This document shows, one piece after another, positions 1-6,798 of a stretch of DNA of 64,000 nucleotides; positions within the stretch are counted from its first letter, which is position 1; each line of letters opens with the position of its first letter. The position numbers were made by a program, and so were the translations under genes. The notes beneath the pieces were generated by a model. The model had not been told where the DNA came from, made no database searches, and saw only the letters and a program-made list of their open reading frames with translations. The stretch spans positions 78,126 through 142,125 of the forward strand of contig NZ_JAJFNK010000011.1 in assembly GCF_021739485.1 (NCBI RefSeq), written 5' to 3'. The DNA comes from Alicyclobacillus tolerans (lineage in GTDB: Bacteria; Bacillota; Bacilli; Alicyclobacillales; Alicyclobacillaceae).

Positions 1-824
1 CTTAAATAACGGTAGTCAATCCCTACGGTTCGAGTAGACAGTTTTGCGATGATGGGCGGCTTGCGCTTATATTGATTGCGCATCATCCGTTTTACCAGCG
101 TCTCCACTAGGGTTTTGTTGTACCCCCGCTGACTGACTTCCGTTGGGGACATCCGTTGATCCACGATTTGAAACAAGATTTCGTCTGCTTCATCGTAACT
201 GAAACCCAGCTCTTTTTCATCGGTTTGGTCTTCCCACAGGTCAGCACTTGGCGCTTTGGTCAAGATGCTCTTCGGCACACCTACTTCAGCCGACAACTGA
301 CGCACTTGCGACTTGTACAGGTCGCCGATTGGGTTAATGGCGCTGGCCATGTCCCCAAACTGTGTGCCATATCCAAGCAGTAACTCCGTTTTGTTGCTGG
401 TTCCAAGCACGAGGGCCTGAAAGTGCGCAGACAAGTCAAACAGCGTACTCATCCGCTCTCGGGCCATCCGGTTGCCCCGGCGAAGCGGCGGTGCCGTCGT
501 CCCAAGCAACTGGTCCATCTGCCGGAAGTACGCATCGACGGCGTCGGTAATGGGGGCCACCGTGAAGGGAATTCCAAGGTCATCTACGACGGCTTTGGCA
601 TCTTCAACACTCGCCGGACTGCTCGTCTTATACGGCATGAGGACAGCGTGTACGCGATCGCGGCCGAGCGCCAGGGCGGCCAAGTACGCCACAAGCGCCG
701 AGTCAATGCCTCCAGATAAACCTAAAATGACGTTCTTAAATCCGGCTTTTGTGACTTCCTCACGGATAAACGCCGTAAGGACCTGAATGGTCAACTGTGC
801 GTTGAGCTCCAGGCGCTGCCCCAT
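1..824 (-). CDS. nadE: NAD(+) synthetase, C-terminus cut by window edge
   Basis: Makes NAD from nicotinic acid adenine dinucleotide using ATP and ammonia in the cytoplasm. The reading frame opens with ATG at 824 and stays open for 274 codons to the window edge, reaching a GIDYRYL stretch near the usual end of the family (B. subtilis NadE is about 272 residues). The ATP-pyrophosphatase P-loop SGGIDSALVA sits near residue 40, and GTSNKTELLLGYGTQFGD near residue 165 is typical of NadE. It starts 8 bases after the stop of a nitrilase-family gene that probably supplies ammonia from glutamine. No stop codon is visible, so the gene is partial. Identity is confident. Confidence 0.93.
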   Translation of the reverse strand, partial: MGQRLELNAQLTIQVLTAFIREEVTKAGFKNVILGLSGGIDSALVAYLAALALGRDRVHAVLMPYKTSSPASVEDAKAVVDDLGIPFTVAPITDAVDAYFRQMDQLLGTTAPPLRRGNRMARERMSTLFDLSAHFQALVLGTSNKTELLLGYGTQFGDMASAINPIGDLYKSQVRQLSAEVGVPKSILTKAPSADLWEDQTDEKELGFSYDEADEILFQIVDQRMSPTEVSQRGYNKTLVETLVKRMMRNQYKRKPPIIAKLSTRTVGIDYRYL

Positions 825-832
825 TTGTGCCT

Positions 833-1702
833 TCACGCCCCGTTCCACTCCTCTTTTTCGTCGATGATGCGCCCGAGTTGTCGTTCGACGACGTCCCATT
901 TCTCATCCCTCAAAATAGGGGTGACGTAACGCGCCCGTCGCGGCGCACCTAAGTCCAACTCTCCGTAAAAAACGCCTTCTTCAAGTTTGGGAGCCTCTGC
1001 TGTAAATTCGCCATCCGCCCCGACCGCAAACGAGCCGCCAAAAAAGCTGACCCCGTCTTCAAAACCGACGCGGTTGACGAAAACAATGTTGACGCCTAAC
1101 AGGCGCGAATATACCGATGCAAGTTCGCGCCAGAACGATTGAGAACCAAAATAATTACCGTCCGTGACGCTGCGTGCCGGGCTGGAGGCGGGCAGAATCA
1201 ACAGCTTCGCTCCTCCGGCGGCCAGTAAATACGGACTAGACAAATGCCACGCATCCTCACAGATGAGCATTCCAGTTTGCCCGAATTGGCTTGCAAACGT
1301 TTTAAACTGCCGACCCGACGCGAAATACCGCGACTCGTCAAACATTCCGTACGTCGGCAAATAGACCTTTCGGTGCAATCCGCGGATTTCGCCCTTCGCG
1401 GCGTAGATGGCCGTCGTATAAAACAGATGCTCGTCCGATTCCTCGGCAAAACTAAAGACAACATCAATATCCCGACTTGCGGAAACGATTTTTTCAATCT
1501 CAGGGTGGCGAATGTTGCGCGCCACCTCTAGGGTTAAGTCTTGAATTTGGTAACCTGTCAACCCCAGTTCAGGAAATACGATTAAGTCCGAGCCTTGCTC
1601 TTTTGCCTGAGCAATAAAGTCCAGGTGCCTGGCGGCGTTGGCTTGAACGTCTCCTAAGACCGGCCGCAATTGACCCATGGCAACCCTTATCAAATGGGTC
1701 AA
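833..1702 (-). CDS. Carbon-nitrogen hydrolase, probable glutaminase partner of NadE
   Basis: Nitrilase-superfamily amidohydrolase of about 289 residues. The Glu-Lys-Cys triad is visible in PELGLTGY, HRKVYLPTYG and LICEDAWH, and GMFDESRYF matches the glutaminase domain of glutamine-dependent NAD synthetases. It lies directly upstream of nadE, which suggests that a two-domain enzyme is here encoded as two proteins. The open frame runs further upstream, but that part overlaps the preceding gene. The best start is TTG at 1702, with AAGGAG at 1713-1718 ten bases away; TTG 1693 or ATG 1678 are alternatives. The superfamily is sure; the NadE partnership is inferred from motifs and position. Confidence 0.85.
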   Translation of the reverse strand: MTHLIRVAMGQLRPVLGDVQANAARHLDFIAQAKEQGSDLIVFPELGLTGYQIQDLTLEVARNIRHPEIEKIVSASRDIDVVFSFAEESDEHLFYTTAIYAAKGEIRGLHRKVYLPTYGMFDESRYFASGRQFKTFASQFGQTGMLICEDAWHLSSPYLLAAGGAKLLILPASSPARSVTDGNYFGSQSFWRELASVYSRLLGVNIVFVNRVGFEDGVSFFGGSFAVGADGEFTAEAPKLEEGVFYGELDLGAPRRARYVTPILRDEKWDVVERQLGRIIDEKEEWNGA

Positions 1703-1820
1703 ACTTCCCACACTCCTTACGGCGACAATACGCCCGTCTCCCATGTCGTTATTCAGTATACCGTGCAAGCCTTTGAAATCAAAACACGCACGCACCACCG
1801 TGCTCGACCTGGGAATGCTG

Positions 1821-2834
1821 TCAGAACCCAGCATTCCCAATCGCCCTGGGCGAGCGCACACGGTCGCTGTCGTTCTGCTCAAGCACGGCCCAGCGCTGCT
1901 GTTCGGACTGGACGGCCGCAATCAGGCGGTCTCTCTTTTCATCTGGACACCCGTTTTTAACCCACTCGGCTAAGGTGCGAATGAGAACGTCCGGAAAGTA
2001 CAGCAACTGCCAGAGTTTGTTCAGCCGCCTTTCCGATAAGGGGTGGATTCGCGTGTATACAGCAACCATGTCTGCAAAATGACTGGATTCTGGAGTGCAA
2101 GAAAACAAAGAGTGATTTGCTATCTGCATGAAATCTGTGAACGGATCGTCAAGCCCCGCCCGATCGAAGTCAATCAAGGCGATTTTCCTGTCATGCCACA
2201 GCATGTTGTGCGGAGCTAAGTCCCTGTGGCAGAGAACCTTATAGCCGTCTTCCGGCAAAAAGTAAGGTTGTGCGAACAAGTCCGCAACGGAATCCGCCGC
2301 GGAGAAAATTTGCTGTTCAACCTCTGCCAAGTCCGGAAACTGGGTTTTCGCCACCGCAAAGGAACGCCTTAAGGCAACTTGTTTGGCCCTCAACCGCGCG
2401 GGGAGTTGCCCCCCTGGCGTAGGAAGTTCCACCGGGAGCACACCCGCGGCTTTCACCTGCGCAAAACTTCGGTGCATATGCGCGATGGTGGCGACGGCCA
2501 TCAGTCGTTCCTGCCGTTCGCCCAAATTGACGTGGCGTCCTGGCAGCCAAGGCTGCAAATAACCCACTGTACCATCCTTTAAATAAGCAATCCGTTCGCC
2601 ATGCAACGTAGCAATGGGGCCGGCGTTGTCGATCTCGAACTGCGCGAGGTAGTCCAGCGCCGGCTGCAGCGATAAGAGTCGTTGAACACTTTCCCCACCG
2701 CGGACAAATTTCCAAATGTACTTTTCCGAACCACGGGTTACCACCCCGTAAACCGTACGCATGATCACGATACTGGAAACTTCAAGTCCGTAATGGGTCA
2801 TAAGTGCTGCCGCCAGCGCTTGAGTGTCAACCAT
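1821..2834 (-). CDS. CotS/YsxE-like spore-coat kinase-fold protein
   Basis: Aminoglycoside-phosphotransferase-fold protein of about 337 residues. The catalytic loop HRDLAPHNML and the metal-binding IDFDRAG are present, as in the CotS family of spore-coat proteins. B. subtilis has a CotS homologue, ysxE, just downstream of the coat-morphogenesis gene spoVID; here the gene follows a LysM coat-assembly gene and overlaps its end by 8 bases (ATGGTTGA), so the two are probably translated together. The start was taken as ATG 2834 because an upstream ATG at 2879 would overlap much further and has no better ribosome site. The substrate is unknown. Expression would be expected in the mother cell during sporulation (inference). 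Confidence 0.8.
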   Translation of the reverse strand: MVDTQALAAALMTHYGLEVSSIVIMRTVYGVVTRGSEKYIWKFVRGGESVQRLLSLQPALDYLAQFEIDNAGPIATLHGERIAYLKDGTVGYLQPWLPGRHVNLGERQERLMAVATIAHMHRSFAQVKAAGVLPVELPTPGGQLPARLRAKQVALRRSFAVAKTQFPDLAEVEQQIFSAADSVADLFAQPYFLPEDGYKVLCHRDLAPHNMLWHDRKIALIDFDRAGLDDPFTDFMQIANHSLFSCTPESSHFADMVAVYTRIHPLSERRLNKLWQLLYFPDVLIRTLAEWVKNGCPDEKRDRLIAAVQSEQQRWAVLEQNDSDRVRSPRAIGNAGF

Positions 2835-4056
2835 GGTCTTCCCTGCTGTAGTCCCCACTGCTGTTCCCGGTGTCGTCAACCTTGTACGTTTCGCCCTCTG
2901 TCACGGTGTGGGGACCGGATTCAAACGGCGAATCGTCAGCAAAGTCTGCAAACCAATCCGCCTCGTAACCTCGGGCCCAAGCTCCATTCGGATAGGGCGG
3001 AACTTCGTAATTCCCGTCGATCGGCAATCCTTCTTCAAAGTCGTTTGGTTCATAGGAAAGGTATGCCGGATTCGCGTAATACGATGGGTACGGCGGATAC
3101 GGCAGATAACCCGGCACAGCGCGCGGCATCCCCGCAGGTGGGTACGGATAGTACACTCCCATTCCGGCGGCATAGGGACGATAGGGATTGTGTGTGTGAG
3201 GTCCCGGGTATCCTGGCATCGGTGAACCGGGAAACGCCGGCGGTGCAGGCGGAAACGTCTGGCCCGGCTCCATCATGGGCGGTTGTCCGGGCGCCGGATA
3301 ACCAGTATGAGGCGGCACAGGGTACGCCCCGGGAGCTGCCGGGTAGCCCGCTTCCGGCGCAGGGTACGCTCCAGGAACTGCCGGGTAGCCCGCTTCCGGC
3401 GCACCGACTGGCTCTTGATAACTTCCCTTGGGTGCAGCCTTTGTAGACGGAACTTTGGGTTTAGTGACGCTCGGAACGTACACGATGCTGCCCGGTCTTA
3501 GCGCGGTATGTTCTAGAACCGGGTTCATTTGCTTTAATTGTGCAACGGGAACGCGATAGGCTCGACTGATAGATTCCCACGTTTCTCCCTGTTGAACGAC
3601 GTGAGGCCATACGAAACCAAAATAGTATTCTTTCAAGGGCTGTGCGGTCGTTGGACCCACTGGGCCACCCAACTGGCCGGAACCCGCATACCCGGTCGCC
3701 CCCGCATGAGGCGGTTGTGCAGACGTTGCCGGTTTTGTCGGTTGGGGGACCAGACCCCCTGCCGCGGACGGCGGCAAAGGCATGCCAGGGGCGGCATGAG
3801 TTGGCGGTACACTTGATTTATGCGTCAACGGCCCGGACACCGCACTGGCAGGTTGACTCGAAGCCTGGGTTCCTTGAGTCGATTGCGATGTCAATTTGTC
3901 CTTTCCTAATTCCGGAATGACAATTAAACTGCCCGGCTGCAGTTGATTCGGGTCTGTCACTTGGGGATTGGCGGCCAGCAGCAGGTTCAACCGCACTCCG
4001 GTCGCTTTGCTGATTTCCCACATCGTATCCCCTTCGCGAACAATGTACTTCTTCAT
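2827..4056 (-). CDS. safA: SafA-like LysM spore-coat assembly protein
   Basis: A 409-residue protein with a LysM domain at the N-terminus (residues about 2-50, VREGDTMWEISKATGV) and a second LysM near residues 148-195 (VQQGETWESISRAYRV). A long Pro/Gly/Tyr-rich tail follows, including a duplicated 14-residue unit (PEAGYPAxPGAYPA). An N-terminal LysM plus a low-complexity tail is the layout of SafA, which targets coat layers to the forespore cortex. There is no signal peptide, as expected for a mother-cell protein. The start ATG has AAGGAGG upstream. The downstream CotS-like gene is translationally coupled. SafA versus another LysM coat protein cannot be settled from sequence alone. Confidence 0.75.
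   Translation of the reverse strand: MKKYIVREGDTMWEISKATGVRLNLLLAANPQVTDPNQLQPGSLIVIPELGKDKLTSQSTQGTQASSQPASAVSGPLTHKSSVPPTHAAPGMPLPPSAAGGLVPQPTKPATSAQPPHAGATGYAGSGQLGGPVGPTTAQPLKEYYFGFVWPHVVQQGETWESISRAYRVPVAQLKQMNPVLEHTALRPGSIVYVPSVTKPKVPSTKAAPKGSYQEPVGAPEAGYPAVPGAYPAPEAGYPAAPGAYPVPPHTGYPAPGQPPMMEPGQTFPPAPPAFPGSPMPGYPGPHTHNPYRPYAAGMGVYYPYPPAGMPRAVPGYLPYPPYPSYYANPAYLSYEPNDFEEGLPIDGNYEVPPYPNGAWARGYEADWFADFADDSPFESGPHTVTEGETYKVDDTGNSSGDYSREDHG
3320..3403. repeat. 42-bp tandem duplication inside the safA-like gene
   Basis: Two adjacent 42-base units (3320-3361 and 3362-3403) differ at a few positions and encode a repeated 14-residue Pro/Gly/Tyr-rich segment. It is an in-frame duplication of coat-protein tail sequence. 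Confidence 0.85.
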
Positions 4057-4230
4057 CCGTCTGCCTCCTTATCACGCGCCAGCAGGGCGTTGTCTAGAGC
4101 AGTATATGCTCTCGCCCAGAAAGTGCCTTTCAAAAGCGGAAATTGGGCACGTGCCCCGTTTGGATCTAGGACGGAAGCTGCGCATCTCACGCGCAACGAT
4201 TTTATGTGAATTTTTCCGAAATTTACTCAA

Positions 4231-4260
4231 CAACAATGGCTTGGACAACAATGGCTTGAA
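4231..4260. repeat. 15-bp direct repeat in spacer 4057-4318
   Basis: CAACAATGGCTTGGA is followed immediately by CAACAATGGCTTGAA. The rest of this 262-base spacer between yunB and the safA-like gene shows no gene or clear promoter. Confidence 0.8.
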
Positions 4261-4318
4261 CTTGAACTGCAGCCGACCACGGTTTGCACAATCTTTGACC
4301 TGCGAACGTTACACGGGT

Positions 4319-5026
4319 TTACTTTACCGGTGAAGATGGAGTGATGGCCAGGGTCCCGCTTGAACCTGAACTCATGAACGTGTCCGGTACCTTCCCCGCC
4401 AACACTACGTAAGCTACGGGTACAGTCGATTCAATCGAAATTGGCGTTGAAATTAAGGGCGTTACGACATTGACTTGCGCTGTGAGGTTCAAGTTTAAGA
4501 TGTGTACCGTTTGATTCACTCCGACCGACTTAACTTGTGTCGTGACGGAGGAATGAGCCGCCCCGACCAAAAGCAAGTGAACCGGCAGCCTGGGTCCAGA
4601 CGGTCCAGCAAGCGACCCCGCCAAAATTTGGGTTACTGGAAGCGTCAACGTGTGTTCGGACAAGCCGTTCAACACCTCATCGGCTCGTTTTGTAGCGGCT
4701 GCCTGCAACTTGGTAACAGCAGAAAAGTTGAATCTGGCAACCTGTATTTCTCCGTGCGAAGCGGAATCAATCTGGACAATCCGGTCGTATTCCACGTCGT
4801 GACTGATCTCCTCGGTGATGGCCTGGTTCAGCGCGTCTACGGCCGCACGCGAAGCCACGGCCCGGGCTGCCGCGGACACCGCCGGGCGCACTCTGGCGTC
4901 GAGGAGGTACAAGAATCCTGCAACCGCTGTCATCAGTACAGCGATCCCGGTGAAGAAAGGTGAACGTCCACGGGACCTTTTGCCTGAACGACGCGCACCT
5001 GCGCTCTTAAATCGAGTCCGCACCAT
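4319..5026 (-). CDS. yunB: Sporulation protein YunB
   Basis: A 235-residue protein with a basic N-terminus, one transmembrane segment (about residues 25-42) and an extracytoplasmic domain. The domain carries NQAITEEISHDVEYDRIV, the alternating beta pattern and the LPVTQILAGSLAGPSGPRLP region typical of YunB. In Bacillus yunB is a SigE-dependent sporulation gene. The start chosen is ATG 5026 with GGAGGGGGAA upstream; an earlier ATG at 5071 lies beyond that ribosome site. It lies 65 bases downstream of tyrS. Confidence 0.88.
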   Translation of the reverse strand: MVRTRFKSAGARRSGKRSRGRSPFFTGIAVLMTAVAGFLYLLDARVRPAVSAAARAVASRAAVDALNQAITEEISHDVEYDRIVQIDSASHGEIQVARFNFSAVTKLQAAATKRADEVLNGLSEHTLTLPVTQILAGSLAGPSGPRLPVHLLLVGAAHSSVTTQVKSVGVNQTVHILNLNLTAQVNVVTPLISTPISIESTVPVAYVVLAGKVPDTFMSSGSSGTLAITPSSPVK

Positions 5027-5037
5027 AAAAATTCCCC

Positions 5038-5067
5038 CTCCCCCATATATATCCCGGGAAGGGGGAG
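5038..5067 (-). promoter_or_regulatory. Hairpin beside the yunB ribosome site
   Basis: On the minus strand CTCCCCC (5061-5067) and GGGGGAG (5038-5044) form a perfect 7-bp stem with a 16-base loop. It ends at the purine run that serves as the yunB ribosome site and is followed by five T's. It could be a weak terminator after tyrS or could mask the yunB ribosome site. Confidence 0.4.
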
Positions 5068-5091
5068 ACATGCCTCAACGCTCGTCTTGTG

Positions 5092-6333
5092 CTAGTTTTG
5101 AACCTTGCAGCGAACGAACTGCCGTTTTCCGACCTGAATCACCATGCCGTCTGCGACGTCAATCTCTTCGTCCGGGTTCGACACCTTTTCGCCATTCAGG
5201 CGAACGCCGCCTTGTTCAACGGCTCTGCGGCCTTCTCGGTTGCTTTTGGCTAAGCCGGTCTGAACCAACACTTTGACAATCCATTGCTTTCCGGATTCTA
5301 CCGCTGCTTCCGGAATGTCCTCTGGCAGTGCACCTTGTTGAAACACCTGATGCCAGTGCTGCTCGGCCTCGACACTCGCCGCTTCGCCGTGGAAACGCGA
5401 CACAAGTTCCTTGGCCAACCTCATTTTGGCATCCCGCGGATGGTAGGACCCATCGGCTAGACCTGCTTTGATCTTCTCAAGTTCTTCGGTAGAAACACTC
5501 GATACGAGCTCAAAGTACTTTGGCATCAGCTCGTCTGGGATAGACATGGCCTTGCCGAACATGTCGTGAATGTTTTCATCCACCCCAATGTAGTTGCCCA
5601 GGCTTTTGCTCATTTTGTGAACGCCGTCCAGTCCTTCCAGCAACGGCATCATCAAGGCTACTTGCTGTTCTAGACCAAACTCCTTTTGCAACGTGCGGCC
5701 CATCAGCAAGTTGAACTTTTGATCGGTCCCGCCGAGCTCGATGTCTGACTTCAGCGCCACGGAGTCATAGGCCTGCATTAATGGATAGAAAAATTCGTGA
5801 ACGTGAATGGGCCGGTTTTCTCGAAACCGTTTCGTGAAGTCTTCGCGTTCCAACATCCGCGCGACAGTCAACGTGGAAGCAAGTCGGACCACGTCGGCAA
5901 AAGTCAGCGGTGCAAGCCACGTCGAGTTATAGACCACTTCTGTTTTGTCGGGATCGAGAACTTTAAACACTTGCTTCACATACGTTTGCGCGTTTTCCGC
6001 AACCTCTTGTTCCGTCAGTTGACGCCGAGTTTCCGCCTTGTCTGTCGGATCGCCGATGCGTCCCGTAAAATCGCCAATCACCAAGTGAACCAGGTGTCCC
6101 AAATCTTGCATCTGACGGATTTTTTGCAAGACCACAGTATGCCCTAAGTGAATGTCCTTGGCTGTCGGATCCAAACCCAACTTGACCCGCAGCGGAGTAC
6201 CCGTGGCGACTGACTTCCTGATTTTTTGGACGAGTTCCTCTTCAGGGACAATTTCTGCCGAGCCTCTGCGAATGGTTCTCAACTGCCGTTCAACTTCGCG
6301 TTCCTGTTCGTCTGATAATTGAATTTCCGCCAT
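5092..6333 (-). CDS. tyrS: Tyrosyl-tRNA synthetase, TyrZ-type
   Basis: Class I synthetase of 413 residues that charges tRNA-Tyr. The HIGH signature reads HLGHTV near residue 51 and the KMSKS signature is complete (HKMSKSLGN, near residue 230). The last 60 or so residues are an S4 RNA-binding domain (GGVRLNGEKV). Length and the DPTAKDIHLGH form match the TyrZ (TyrRS2) branch rather than the B. subtilis TyrS branch. The start is ATG 6333 with AAGGGGAT upstream. It is transcribed from its own promoter through a tyrosine T-box leader, so charged tRNA-Tyr should shut it off. Confidence 0.95.
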   Translation of the reverse strand: MAEIQLSDEQEREVERQLRTIRRGSAEIVPEEELVQKIRKSVATGTPLRVKLGLDPTAKDIHLGHTVVLQKIRQMQDLGHLVHLVIGDFTGRIGDPTDKAETRRQLTEQEVAENAQTYVKQVFKVLDPDKTEVVYNSTWLAPLTFADVVRLASTLTVARMLEREDFTKRFRENRPIHVHEFFYPLMQAYDSVALKSDIELGGTDQKFNLLMGRTLQKEFGLEQQVALMMPLLEGLDGVHKMSKSLGNYIGVDENIHDMFGKAMSIPDELMPKYFELVSSVSTEELEKIKAGLADGSYHPRDAKMRLAKELVSRFHGEAASVEAEQHWHQVFQQGALPEDIPEAAVESGKQWIVKVLVQTGLAKSNREGRRAVEQGGVRLNGEKVSNPDEEIDVADGMVIQVGKRQFVRCKVQN

Positions 6334-6434
6334 GTCGTAATCCCCTTCCAGATATCTGCTTAACGGGCCTTGCCAAATCTCCGCCGTCCGCCGCTTTTTA
6401 AAGGAACAAAAACCACAATCCAAAAACCGAGATC

Positions 6435-6690
6435 AAAAAACACCTCTCCCTGATGCGGGACGAGGTGTGTAAATGCTCGCGGTACCACCCTGCTTGCCAG
6501 TTGAACACTGACCACTCTTGGCGAATAACGGCGCCGGACCGGCAGCGACTGTCGCCGCTGCGCCTCAAAAGGCGTAATTTCCACGAGCGCTGCACCGGCT
6601 TGCACCTACCACCGGCTCTCTGAAGGCGATGCTGCACGTGTACTGACCTTTTTCACAGGCAGGAAAACATCGTTTCTCAGCACAAATTTT
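6435..6690 (-). ncRNA. T-box riboswitch of tyrS (UAC specifier)
   Basis: The T-box sequence AGGGTGGTACCGCG lies at 6478-6491 and is followed by a terminator stem ACACCTC/GAGGTGT (6440-6468) and six T's. Stem I has the usual GAGAGCCGGTGG distal element. The codon UAC, opposite 6574-6576, sits in the specifier-loop position, flanked by AAT and GCC. Uncharged tRNA-Tyr is expected to stabilise the antiterminator and let tyrS be transcribed. Confidence 0.93.
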
Positions 6691-6695
6691 GACCT

Positions 6696-6725
6696 AGTAT
6701 AGCAAACGACAATGACGGGTGTCAA
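6696..6725 (-). promoter_or_regulatory. SigA-type promoter of tyrS
   Basis: A perfect -35 TTGACA (6720-6725) is separated by 18 bases from TATACT (6696-6701), just upstream of the T-box leader. Confidence 0.85.
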
Positions 6726-6745
6726 CGCACTTTTGGCGCCAAATC

Positions 6746-6772
6746 TTGCGTAAAAAACGGGTATGCTATAAT
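6746..6772 (+). promoter_or_regulatory. Extended -10 promoter of the penicillin-binding protein gene
   Basis: A perfect TATAAT at 6767-6772 is preceded by TGC, an extended -10. A weak -35 TTGCGT lies at 6746-6751 with a short 15-base spacer, so the extended -10 probably dominates. It lies back to back with the tyrS promoter. Confidence 0.7.
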
Positions 6773-6798
6773 CAGGGCAACCGAAAGGAGGGACAAAA

